This document shows positions 17,938-25,339 of a DNA stretch of 64,000 nt, piece after piece. The translations under genes and the position numbers were made by a program. This DNA comes from an uncultured Bacteroidales bacterium (GTDB lineage Bacteria; Bacteroidota; Bacteroidia; Bacteroidales; Marinilabiliaceae). The stretch is taken from the NCBI GenBank assembly GCA_934699135.1, contig CAKUVM010000002.1, positions 69,296 to 133,295 of the forward strand. The letters are read 5' to 3'. Position 1 is the stretch's first letter. The number at the start of each line of letters is the position of its first letter. The notes under the pieces are model-generated. The model was given only the letters and a program-made list of their open reading frames with translations, had not been told where the DNA came from and ran no database searches.

Positions 17938-19281
17938 TCACTTGTCCCATATGCGGAGGGAGAGGTGGTCGTCGTCAGTCCCGTCATCGGTAAGCGCGGC
18001 CTCGGCGACCTTGCGGAACACGAGGCTCATTTTGAAAGAGACCACTTTCCTCACGTTCCTCGCCAACGCGCCAATGCGCGCCTTGTCGGCCTCGGTGAGC
18101 CGCTCGTTGCCTTGATAGTTGGCCGCCATGTCGAGAGCCAACTCATCGGCCACCTCGGAGAGCAGCGGCTCAGGCAGCCTGCCTGTGAGCATGTCCGCCA
18201 CGACGCTCCGCAACCCCGTGAGGCGCGCCGCCTCGGCGTGAACCTTCAGTTTTGCGTCATCGTCAAGGAGCGAGTAGGAGCGGATGTCGGCGCAGCCGTC
18301 TGATATGGTCACCATGCGGTAGGGGCATGGGGCCGTGACGGCCGAGCCCGTCTCCACGTCATAGAGGGCCGAGGCCGTCTCGTCAGGGCACTCTATGGCA
18401 TCGCCCGACACGGAGAGAGACTCCATCTGGATGCGGTCGCCGAAAGAGACAATATCCTGGGTGTGTGAGTGCCCCGTAAAGACCAGGTGGACGCCGCGCC
18501 TCTGCAGCTCCTTGGCATAGCGGCGCCAGCCGTCAACGGTGTAGCCGGGAATCATCTTGTCTTGATATTTCCAGTGTTCCACCATGCCGTGGTGAATCAT
18601 ACAGAGCATCTTCTGCCCGTCGCGCTCGGCCTGCTCCAGCTGCCGCAGGGCGAAGGCCCATGTCTCCGGTTTCAGCCTGCCCTCATGGAAGCACTTGTCC
18701 GTGGCGAAGTCGTTGTCGTCATATCGGCAGGCGTCTAGGGCCAAAATGCGCAGGCCTGGCGCCAGTTGGGCCACATAGGAGAGCGAGGCCGTGTCGCGGC
18801 TCAGGGCGTCGGCGTAGCCAAAGCTCGAATAGAAGTTGGCGAACTCATCTCGCGACAGCGTAGGCACGCGGAACGTGGTGTCGCCCACGAAGCGTACGGC
18901 GTGAGGGTTGCGCACATCATGGTTGCCGGGAATGACAAGCACCCTGATGCCCGCGACCGCCAGAGGGTCGAGCAGCACATCGCGCAACTTCTGGTGCGAG
19001 AGCTTCTCGCCGTCTTTGGTCAGGTCTCCCGTGAGCAGCACCACATCGGGCCTCTGCGACAAGAGGCGACCGCGTAGCTTCTCGGCCAAAGAGACCGACT
19101 CGGTGAGCATCTTACGGTCGTTGCGCAAGTATCTCTCAAAAGCCGCACCGTTCTTCTCCAGCAACTCCGGAGCCATGATATGGACGTCGGAGATTACGGC
19201 CATCCGGACTGACTGAGCCGTGGCCACTGCCAAGAAAGAGGAGAAGAGAAGAGCCAAAACGGCCAAAAGCAACGGCTTCAT
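17938..19281 (-). CDS. Exported calcineurin-like metallophosphoesterase
   Basis: From the ATG at 19281 the 447-residue protein starts with a signal peptide (MKPLLLAVLALLFSS, cleavage near VATAQ). An alternative ATG is at 19311. Longer frames are excluded because the promoter box at 19342-19349 places the transcript start near 19335. All metallophosphoesterase motifs are present: DVH (32-34), GDLTKDGE (85-92), GNHD (119-122), HHG (230-232) and GHSH (270-273), so a two-metal phosphatase is expected in the periplasm or at the surface. The C-terminal ~130 residues are helical and not recognised. The downstream TonB-dependent receptor suggests that the enzyme processes, or is induced with, an imported ligand. 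The true substrate cannot be read from sequence. Confidence 0.85.
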   Translation of the reverse strand: MKPLLLAVLALLFSSFLAVATAQSVRMAVISDVHIMAPELLEKNGAAFERYLRNDRKMLTESVSLAEKLRGRLLSQRPDVVLLTGDLTKDGEKLSHQKLRDVLLDPLAVAGIRVLVIPGNHDVRNPHAVRFVGDTTFRVPTLSRDEFANFYSSFGYADALSRDTASLSYVAQLAPGLRILALDACRYDDNDFATDKCFHEGRLKPETWAFALRQLEQAERDGQKMLCMIHHGMVEHWKYQDKMIPGYTVDGWRRYAKELQRRGVHLVFTGHSHTQDIVSFGDRIQMESLSVSGDAIECPDETASALYDVETGSAVTAPCPYRMVTISDGCADIRSYSLLDDDAKLKVHAEAARLTGLRSVVADMLTGRLPEPLLSEVADELALDMAANYQGNERLTEADKARIGALARNVRKVVSFKMSLVFRKVAEAALTDDGTDDDHLSLRIWDK

Positions 19282-19341
19282 CAGATCGCCGTCGATTGAT
19301 TTTGAGTTCATTCTGTCTGTGTTTCTGTTTCTGTAACATCG

Positions 19342-19349
19342 CAAAAGTA
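19342..19349 (-). promoter_or_regulatory. -7 promoter box TACTTTTG for the phosphoesterase/receptor operon
   Basis: Exact TAnnTTTG match on the minus strand, predicting transcription from about 19335. It lies back to back with the plus-strand box at 19464-19471. Confidence 0.65.
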
Positions 19350-19463
19350 AAGGAGGCGTATTAAGGAGCGGTTACACCGCGGTTAACAGCCTGTTTACGG
19401 GTCTTGCGACACGCAAAAAGAGACTTGCATGGTGGCGGCGCGCGTTCTTAACGATATTTTTGC

Positions 19464-19471
19464 TACCTTTG
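19464..19471 (+). promoter_or_regulatory. -7 promoter box TACCTTTG for the DUF177-rpmF operon
   Basis: Exact TAnnTTTG match. The transcript would start near 19478, only ~14 nt before the ATG at 19492, which supports that start. Confidence 0.7.
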
Positions 19472-19491
19472 CGCCGCAAATTGCAGAAAGA

Positions 19492-20058
19492 ATGGAGCAA
19501 GGAGATTACAGCATCCCACTCAGGCGACTGCCCAACGGCAACCACAGCTTCAGTTTCGACTGCGGCAACGACCTGTTCAGCCGCATCGAGGGCGCCCTTG
19601 CCGAGCATGGCAAGCTGCACGTTGATGTGGAAGCCCGCAAGACGGACGAGATGATTGTTCTTGACTTCGACATCAACGGCACTGTGGAGCAGCAGTGCGC
19701 CTTGTGCCTCGGGACGCTAGACTACCCCATTGAGGACTGCGGCGAGCGCATCACGGTGAAGCTGGGAGACAAAGAGGCCGAGCTTGACGACGACCTCTAC
19801 GAGGTGGACGCCACAGACGAGAGGCTCGACCTGGCGCAATGGATATATGAGCAGGTGTGCGTCACGCTCCCCATCAGGTGCGAGCATCCCCTCGATGAGG
19901 ACGGCAACCCCACCTGCGACCCCGCGATGCTTCAAGAGCTGGACAAATACATTGTCCACAGCGACGAGGACATCCGCCGCAAGGCCCGCGAGGCGCAGGG
20001 TGAGGAGTTTGACCCACGCTGGAAAGCCTTAGAGGGACTGAAAAATAAAGAGCAATAG
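19492..20058 (+). CDS. DUF177 (YceD-family) protein, linked to 23S rRNA/L32
   Basis: This 188-residue DUF177 protein contains the conserved CALC pair (residues ~66-69) and a second cysteine-containing segment (PIRCEHPLDEDGNPTCDP). In plants and many bacteria members act in 23S rRNA maturation, and the gene almost always precedes rpmF, as here. The ATG at 19492 was chosen because the predicted transcript begins near 19478; the longer frame from 19429 lies upstream of the promoter box. rpmF follows 91 bp later. Confidence 0.85.
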   Translation: MEQGDYSIPLRRLPNGNHSFSFDCGNDLFSRIEGALAEHGKLHVDVEARKTDEMIVLDFDINGTVEQQCALCLGTLDYPIEDCGERITVKLGDKEAELDDDLYEVDATDERLDLAQWIYEQVCVTLPIRCEHPLDEDGNPTCDPAMLQELDKYIVHSDEDIRRKAREAQGEEFDPRWKALEGLKNKEQ

Positions 20059-20149
20059 GATTTTACGCCCGCCTTTTCACCAAAGCCGCAAGGCTCGGAC
20101 GAAGAAGACGGCACATATATATAAACAACCGTAATAACAACAAGAAGAA

Positions 20150-20335
20150 ATGGCACATCCTAAGCGAAACCATTCCAAGACCCGCCGCGACAAGCGCAGG
20201 ACTCACTACAAGGCTGTCGCACCCGCCCTGGGCGTATGCTCCAACTGCGGCGCAACCGTAAAGCTTCACACCGTTTGTGGTGAGTGCGGCTACTACCGCG
20301 GCAAACTGGCCATTGAGAAAGAGGCCACGGCCTAA
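20150..20335 (+). CDS. rpmF: 50S ribosomal protein L32
   Basis: L32 is a 61-residue structural protein of the large ribosomal subunit. The N-terminal MAHPKRNHSKTRRDKRR and the zinc-ribbon cysteines (CSNCG at 30-34, CGECG at 43-47) are diagnostic, so this is the zinc-binding form of the protein. It lies in an operon with DUF177 and ends at a strong terminator. In many Bacteroidetes fabH follows closely, but here fabH is 27 kb away. Confidence 0.97.
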   Translation: MAHPKRNHSKTRRDKRRTHYKAVAPALGVCSNCGATVKLHTVCGECGYYRGKLAIEKEATA

Positions 20336-20395
20336 AACCGCCCCCCGACGAAGGGAGCGTCTCGCCCCGGGTCGGCACATGCCGACGCCGACGAT

Positions 20396-20443
20396 AATCT
20401 GCCCCCGCCCGGCTATGCGCCGGGCGGGGGCAGATTGGTTTTT
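20396..20443 (+). terminator. Intrinsic terminator of the DUF177-rpmF operon
   Basis: Perfect 18-bp stem (20396-20413 with 20419-20436), 5-nt loop, then T5 at 20439-20443. Confidence 0.9.
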
Positions 20444-20498
20444 GCCCCTGCGTGATCACGGACAGAAAAGAAACACGAACCAAATGGGCGAAAAAACG

Positions 20499-20506
20499 TA
20501 TATTTG
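20499..20506 (+). promoter_or_regulatory. -7 promoter box TATATTTG for the deaminase/Nudix pair
   Basis: Exact TAnnTTTG match 64 bp upstream of the deaminase ATG. It places the transcript start near 20513, so longer upstream starts (20504) are unlikely. Confidence 0.6.
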
Positions 20507-20569
20507 CCCGGTCGCGAGCGCCGAGGGACGGACGACGACCTTTATCACAGGCCACTCACTAAAGCACAA

Positions 20570-21037
20570 ATGACGGATAAAGAATATATGCGCATGGCCA
20601 TAGACATGGCCACGGCCAACGTTGAGGCCGACGGGGGGCCGTTTGGCGCCGTGATTGTAAAAGACGGCGAGGTGATAGGTCGCGGCGTGAACCGCGTCAC
20701 GGCCAGCTGCGACCCCACGGCCCACGCCGAAGTCAACGCCATCCGCGACGCGGCCAAACGCACGGGGCACTACGACCTGAAGGGCGCTACCATCTACACT
20801 TCTTGCGAGCCTTGCCCCATGTGCCTCGGAGCCATCTATTGGGCCCACATCTCAAAGATATTCTACGGCAACACGCAGGCCGACGCCGCGGCGATAGACT
20901 TTGACGACTCATTCATCTACCGCCAACTGGAGAAACCCGCCGCGGAGAGAGCCATCCCGCAGGAGGTGCTGCTGCGCGGCGAGGCGCAAGAGACGTTCAG
21001 GGCGTGGGCGCAGAAGCCAGACAAAAAAGAGTATTGA
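20570..21037 (+). CDS. Nucleoside/guanine deaminase (CDA superfamily)
   Basis: This 155-residue cytidine-deaminase-fold protein has the zinc motifs HAEVNA (~48-53) and PCPMC (~77-81); the glutamate of HAE is the proton shuttle. The C-terminal segment DDSFIYRQLEKPAAERAIP resembles guanine deaminase (GuaD of Bacillus) more than the tRNA adenosine deaminase TadA, so guanine to xanthine plus ammonia is the favoured reaction. TadA-like activity cannot be excluded. The ATG at 20570 is preferred because the promoter box at 20499-20506 lies just upstream. A Nudix hydrolase follows 54 bp later, and both deal with purine pools. Confidence 0.85.
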   Translation: MTDKEYMRMAIDMATANVEADGGPFGAVIVKDGEVIGRGVNRVTASCDPTAHAEVNAIRDAAKRTGHYDLKGATIYTSCEPCPMCLGAIYWAHISKIFYGNTQADAAAIDFDDSFIYRQLEKPAAERAIPQEVLLRGEAQETFRAWAQKPDKKEY

Positions 21038-21091
21038 CACACGCCCCGCCCTCCCCCACCACCGACCCATAAGAACTATAAAAAACACCTA

Positions 21092-21505
21092 ATGCAGACA
21101 ACAAACGTGTCATGCGCAGTGATAGTCCGCGAGGGCTTGATCCTGGCGGCCAACAGGAACGAGAGCGTATCGAACAGCGGCCAATGGGAGTTCCCCGGCG
21201 GCAAGCCCCAGGAGGGGGAGACCCCGCAGGACTGCGTGGTGCGCAGGGTGCGCGAGGAGCTTAACGTGAGCATCAACGTGCTTGACCAGATGAACCCTTT
21301 CAAGGTCAAGGTGACGGGAGACAAGGCGTTCAACATATACCCTTTCGTGGCAGAGATCGTAGACGGCAAGTTTGAGCTGACGAACCACTCCAAGGCGGAA
21401 TGGTTCATGCCCATACAGCTGATGAGCCTGGCGTGGCCGGAGACCGACCTCCCCATCATAGACGAGATTGTGGGGCGGATATTCCGCAACGGGAAGATTG
21501 TGTGA
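21092..21505 (+). CDS. MutT-like (deoxy)nucleoside triphosphate pyrophosphohydrolase (Nudix)
   Basis: Nudix protein of 137 residues, the size of MutT-type house-cleaning enzymes that hydrolyse damaged or non-canonical (d)NTPs. The Nudix box lies at ~36-58: FPGGKPQEGE followed by RRVREELNV. The two catalytic metal-binding glutamates (EE) are present, but the first glutamate of the consensus REUxEExGU is replaced by Arg and the Gly by Asn. The N-terminal strand CAVIVREGLILAANRN is typical of the MutT/CTP-pyrophosphohydrolase subgroup. It is probably co-transcribed with the deaminase upstream. Confidence 0.85.
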   Translation: MQTTNVSCAVIVREGLILAANRNESVSNSGQWEFPGGKPQEGETPQDCVVRRVREELNVSINVLDQMNPFKVKVTGDKAFNIYPFVAEIVDGKFELTNHSKAEWFMPIQLMSLAWPETDLPIIDEIVGRIFRNGKIV

Positions 21506-21557
21506 GGGTGTGAGGGGCCGCGCCCCCCCCACACACACAAAGGAAACATTATAAATC

Positions 21558-21603
21558 AACAGCGAAGGCGGTGTGACCCGGTGGTCACGCCGCCTTCGCT
21601 GTT
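21558..21603. terminator. Hairpin between convergent Nudix and metK genes
   Basis: A 21-bp stem with one G-T pair (21558-21578 with 21583-21603) and a 4-nt loop sits between the two convergent gene ends, 52 bp after the Nudix stop and 16 bp after the metK stop. T runs are weak on both sides, so a shared bidirectional terminator is an inference. Confidence 0.65.
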
Positions 21604-21619
21604 ATGGGTCTCAGGACGC

Positions 21620-22924
21620 TTATTTTATCCCGAACGCCTCCTTGACCTTGTCAACATAGTCCAGCTTTTCCCAGGTGAACAGCTCGACGCGCTTAGAGAA
21701 CGTGCGGCCATTGACGTTGATGGCCACGTCTTTCACCTGAGGCTTGCGGCCGAAGTGGCCGTAAGAGGCCGTGGGCTCATAGATGGGGTTCTTGAGCTTG
21801 AAACGCTCAATGATGGCGTAGGGCCTCATGTCAAAGACCTTCAGCACCTTCTCAGCAATCTGGCCGTCTGTGAGGGTCACATGGCTTGTGCCGTAGGTGT
21901 TGACATAGAGGCCGACAGGCTCCGCAATGCCGATGGCGTAGGCCACCTCCACCAGCACCTCGTCCGCCACGCCGGCCGCCACAAGGTTTTTGGCCACGTG
22001 GCGAGCGGCATAGGCCGCGGAGCGATCGACCTTGGAGGGATCCTTGCCAGAGAACGCGCCGCCGCCATGGGCGCCCTTGCCACCATAAGTGTCCACAATA
22101 ATCTTGCGGCCAGTGAGGCCCGTGTCCCCGTGAGGGCCGCCAATGACAAACTTGCCCGTGGGGTTGACGAAGAGCTTGAGCTTGGCGGCGTCCTCCGGGC
22201 GGCCCGCCGTGGCGTTGTCCAAGATCACGATCTCGTCCTCAAAAAGATCCGCGATGGCCTTGGGGAGGTTCTTCTTGACGCGCCCCAAGAGGATGTTCTT
22301 CACATCTTGGCTAATGATGTCGAGCATCTCGCGCTCGGGGGCGAAATCGTCATGCTGCGTTGAGATGACCACGGTGTCGATGCGCAAGGGGCGGTTGTCG
22401 TCAGAGTATTCCACGGTCACCTGGCTCTTGGAGTCGGGACGGAGATAGGTCATGACCTTGCCCTCGCGGCGGATTTGAGACAACTCCTCGAGCAGTCGAT
22501 GAGCCAGGAATATGGGCAGCGGCATCAGCTCCTCCGTGTCGCGGCAGGCGTAGCCGAACATCATGCCTTGGTCTCCTGCGCCCTGCATCTCTTTCTGCTG
22601 GCGCACGACGCCCTGGTTGATGTCGTGGCTCTGCTCGTGCAGGGCGGAGATCACCCCGCAGGAGTTGGCGTCGAACTGATATTCCGACTTGTTATAGCCT
22701 ATGGTGCTTATGACTCGGCGGGCCACGTCTTGCACAGACACGTAGCCGTTGGTGTTAAGTTCGCCGGCCACAACCGTCAGACCTGTTGTCACGAGCGTCT
22801 CGCACGCCACCTTGCTCTCCTCGTCTTGAATGAGCAGAGCGTCAAGCACTGCGTCGGAGATCTGATCGGCAACCTTGTCAGGATGCCCCTCGGAGACCGA
22901 CTCTGAAGTAAAAAAGTAAGCCAT
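21620..22924 (-). CDS. metK: S-adenosylmethionine synthetase
   Basis: MetK makes S-adenosylmethionine from methionine and ATP. The 434-residue length is typical of Bacteroidetes enzymes. Signatures are visible: [20 protein letters not shown] at the N-terminus with the ATP-binding His-Pro, [12 protein letters not shown] near 135 and [17 protein letters not shown] near 290. The ATG at 22924 is unambiguous. No SAM-responsive riboswitch was recognised in the 240 bp upstream. The weak box CACTTTTG at ~23071-23078 (minus) is a possible promoter; read-through from the upstream tRNA-Ala unit is another possibility. Confidence 0.97.
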   Translation of the reverse strand: MAYFFTSESVSEGHPDKVADQISDAVLDALLIQDEESKVACETLVTTGLTVVAGELNTNGYVSVQDVARRVISTIGYNKSEYQFDANSCGVISALHEQSHDINQGVVRQQKEMQGAGDQGMMFGYACRDTEELMPLPIFLAHRLLEELSQIRREGKVMTYLRPDSKSQVTVEYSDDNRPLRIDTVVISTQHDDFAPEREMLDIISQDVKNILLGRVKKNLPKAIADLFEDEIVILDNATAGRPEDAAKLKLFVNPTGKFVIGGPHGDTGLTGRKIIVDTYGGKGAHGGGAFSGKDPSKVDRSAAYAARHVAKNLVAAGVADEVLVEVAYAIGIAEPVGLYVNTYGTSHVTLTDGQIAEKVLKVFDMRPYAIIERFKLKNPIYEPTASYGHFGRKPQVKDVAINVNGRTFSKRVELFTWEKLDYVDKVKEAFGIK

Positions 22925-23165
22925 CTTTTGTGTTGTTGTTTATATTTTGCGGGCCAAGACCACCTGCGCCCCTGCCGTCACAAAGAGTGGCGACCACGGG
23001 ACACAAGAAAAACCAGACCGACTAAAAGTCGCTCCGCCAGAAGGTGAAGAAAGAAGAGGGGAAAAGAAATGCAAAAGTGAGAATTTCGCTTTTTAGCACT
23101 TTTTTATAGTGGTTGCAAGTAGCAAATCCGTCCACTCTAAATCCTACTCTCTAGCTTTGAAAAGG

Positions 23166-23239
23166 TGGAGATAACGGGAGTCGAACCCGTGACCTTTTGA
23201 ATGCCATTCAAACGCTCTAGCCAACTGAGCTATACCCCC
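23166..23239 (-). tRNA. tRNA-Ala (anticodon GGC)
   Basis: A full cloverleaf can be drawn on the minus strand: acceptor GGGGGTA/TATCTCC with two G-T pairs, D stem GCTC/GAGC, anticodon stem TTTGA/TCAAA with loop ATGGCAT (anticodon GGC), and T stem ACGGG/CCCGT with TTCGACT loop. The discriminator base is A and CCA is not encoded. Confidence 0.95.
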
Positions 23240-23257
23240 ATATCATTTTTGACAGTG

Positions 23258-23265
23258 CAAAGGTA
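23258..23265 (-). promoter_or_regulatory. -7 promoter box TACCTTTG for tRNA-Ala
   Basis: Exact TAnnTTTG match 18 bp before the tRNA 5' end on the minus strand, giving a predicted start near 23251. Confidence 0.65.
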
Positions 23266-23297
23266 TGTCGTATTCCCGACACTTCCAAATGGCGGGG

Positions 23298-23897
23298 TTA
23301 CTTTTTCTCTTCCTCTGGCGCTTCTTTTTTTGCATCGTCTTGTCCCGAGACTCCGCCAGAGACAACCATCTTCATGAGTTCCACAGAGTTGACCCCGTTC
23401 AACGGACGAACCCTCTCGGCCGGCACCACAATGAGGTCGCCCATGACGCTATATGGGTATGGTGAATATACTGCCACCATGCCGCCAAGGCCAAGCGCGG
23501 CCAAATCTCCCTGCGTGACGAAGCCGAGACGGTTGTTGATGCCATCTTTGTCCAAGCTCACGATGACGGGCTTGTCAAACTTGCGCTTCTCGCCCACAAA
23601 GGCCCTCATGAGGTCGCGAACCGAGGTGTAGATGAGTTTGATGAATGGGACCTTGGAGAGCATGCGGTTGAAAATGGAGACCACGGGCTGAGTGAGCAGC
23701 CGCCCGCCCAAATAGCCTGCCAGCGTCACAAGGCCCAAGACCAGGACCAGGCCGAGGCCTGGCACGCGGCGCACCACGGGGATGCCGGCGAAGATGGAGT
23801 CGGCCCAAGAGACGACGGCCACGAGGACGTAGAGCGTGACGGCCACAGGCACCAGGTATAGTAGCCCCTGGAGGAAGCAGGTGAGCAGGTTCTTCAT
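23298..23897 (-). CDS. DUF502 membrane protein at the end of the rod-shape operon
   Basis: This 199-residue DUF502 protein has two hydrophobic segments near the N-terminus (~5-32 and ~44-66), followed by a conserved soluble region (SKVPFIKLIYTSVRDLMRAF) and an acidic/lysine-rich tail (KKEAPEEEKK). The family's function is unknown. It overlaps rodA by 4 bp (ATGA), so it is translated together with the elongasome genes. That suggests, but does not show, a link to envelope growth. Confidence 0.8.
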   Translation of the reverse strand: MKNLLTCFLQGLLYLVPVAVTLYVLVAVVSWADSIFAGIPVVRRVPGLGLVLVLGLVTLAGYLGGRLLTQPVVSIFNRMLSKVPFIKLIYTSVRDLMRAFVGEKRKFDKPVIVSLDKDGINNRLGFVTQGDLAALGLGGMVAVYSPYPYSVMGDLIVVPAERVRPLNGVNSVELMKMVVSGGVSGQDDAKKEAPEEEKK

Positions 23898-25339
23898 CGG
23901 ATAAGGAAGTTGCGATCAGTATCTAGTTTCAAGAATATGAATAGCATGACGGAGAACCCCCAGAGAGACGAGCCGCCATAGGAGAAGAATGGCAGCGGGA
24001 TGCCGATGACGGGCATGAGGCCTATGGTCATGCAAATGTTCACCGTGAAGTGGAAAAAGAACACGCCCGCGACGCAATAGCCATAGACGCGGCTGAAGAC
24101 CGAGTGCTGCCTCTCCGCCAAGGCCAAGATGCGGAGAAAGAAGGCCACGTAGGCGCAGACTAGCAGCGCGCTGCCCAGGAAGCCCCACTCCTCGCCGACG
24201 GTGCAGAAGATGAAGTCGGTGGTCTGCTTGGGCACAAAATCAAGCTTGGTCTGCGTGCCGCCCAAGAAGCCCTTGCCGGCCACGCCGCCCGAGCCTATGG
24301 CGATGAGGCTCTGATTGACATTGTAGCCGGCGCCAAGGGGGTCATCCTCAATGCCGAAGAGGACGTTGATGCGCGTCCGCTGGTGGTCTCCCAAGACGTG
24401 TTCAAAGACGTAGCCCGTGGCGAATGAGGTGGCCAGAGTGACCCACATATATGTGAGCAGCCACCACACGCCCTTGAGCCTGTGGATCATGAGCAAGATC
24501 AGCAGGCACACCGACGCGGCTGCCATGCCGGCCAAGATGAGGGCATCGTCCATCACCTCGCGGCGCAGGGCGAAAGTCATGACCGCCCACAGGCCCGCGG
24601 CCGAGGCCACACCGGCGCCAAGGCACAAGAGCGCGCCCCACGGCTGCTGCTGCCGCCACAGCAAGACGTGCATGGCGATGAAAGACACGGCCGAGATCGC
24701 GAGCAGCACCATGGTGGGGTCTAGCAGCAGCGAGGCCACAGCTGCCACGAGGCACACTCCGCCAATGATGAGGATGTGTGGAGACAGTCCCTCGCGAAAC
24801 ATGGCCAAGATGAAGACGAAATAGACAAGGGCGGAGCCAGTGTCATTCTGCAATATGATGAAGCCCACCGGCACCAAGATGATGGCGAAGAGCTTGACAT
24901 ATTGACGGAATGAGAAATCGAAGCCATACCGACTCATGACGCGCGCCAAGACGAGCGCGGTGCCAATCTTGGTGAACTCGGCCGGCTGGAACGCCACGGG
25001 CCCCAGCACAAGCCACGAGCGCGCGCCATAGACCTCTTTGCCGGCAAAGAGGACCACTGTGAGGAGCAGGAGCGAGAAGATGTAGACAGGCCACGCCATC
25101 TCGACAAACAGTTTGCTGTCTGTCAGCATTATGACCCCCGCGCAGCACAGCGAGACGGCAATCCAGCAGAGCTGCTTGAAATATTCGGCCCCGAAAGAGA
25201 ACTGCACCCCCACCTCGGGGTTGTAGTTGGCGGCGTAGAGGTTACACCACCCGAAGCCGACTAGCAGCACATAGAGCAGCACGGAGGGCCAGTCCACCCC
25301 CTTGCGGTAGGAGGCCATGGAGGCGTTGTCATAGAGCAT
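23894..25339 (-). CDS. rodA: Rod-shape-determining peptidoglycan glycosyltransferase RodA
   Basis: RodA is a SEDS-family polymerase that extends glycan strands from lipid II together with PBP2. The 481-residue protein has about ten hydrophobic segments and SEDS landmarks: GARSWLVLGPVAFQPAEFTK (~105-124), GSALVYFVFILAMFREG and the C-terminal GIPLPFFSYGGSSLW. An insertion of extra membrane segments in the middle makes it longer than the E. coli protein (about 370 residues), as is usual in Bacteroidetes. The start is uncertain: the ATG at 25339 overlaps the PBP2 gene by 11 bp, and another ATG lies at 25318. Confidence 0.93.
   Translation of the reverse strand: MLYDNASMASYRKGVDWPSVLLYVLLVGFGWCNLYAANYNPEVGVQFSFGAEYFKQLCWIAVSLCCAGVIMLTDSKLFVEMAWPVYIFSLLLLTVVLFAGKEVYGARSWLVLGPVAFQPAEFTKIGTALVLARVMSRYGFDFSFRQYVKLFAIILVPVGFIILQNDTGSALVYFVFILAMFREGLSPHILIIGGVCLVAAVASLLLDPTMVLLAISAVSFIAMHVLLWRQQQPWGALLCLGAGVASAAGLWAVMTFALRREVMDDALILAGMAAASVCLLILLMIHRLKGVWWLLTYMWVTLATSFATGYVFEHVLGDHQRTRINVLFGIEDDPLGAGYNVNQSLIAIGSGGVAGKGFLGGTQTKLDFVPKQTTDFIFCTVGEEWGFLGSALLVCAYVAFFLRILALAERQHSVFSRVYGYCVAGVFFFHFTVNICMTIGLMPVIGIPLPFFSYGGSSLWGFSVMLFIFLKLDTDRNFLIR

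Noticed and set aside
22925..23165. SAM riboswitch upstream of metK
   Set aside because: No conserved SAM-I or SAM-II core was recognised; only a 5-bp hairpin (CGACT/AGTCG) is present.
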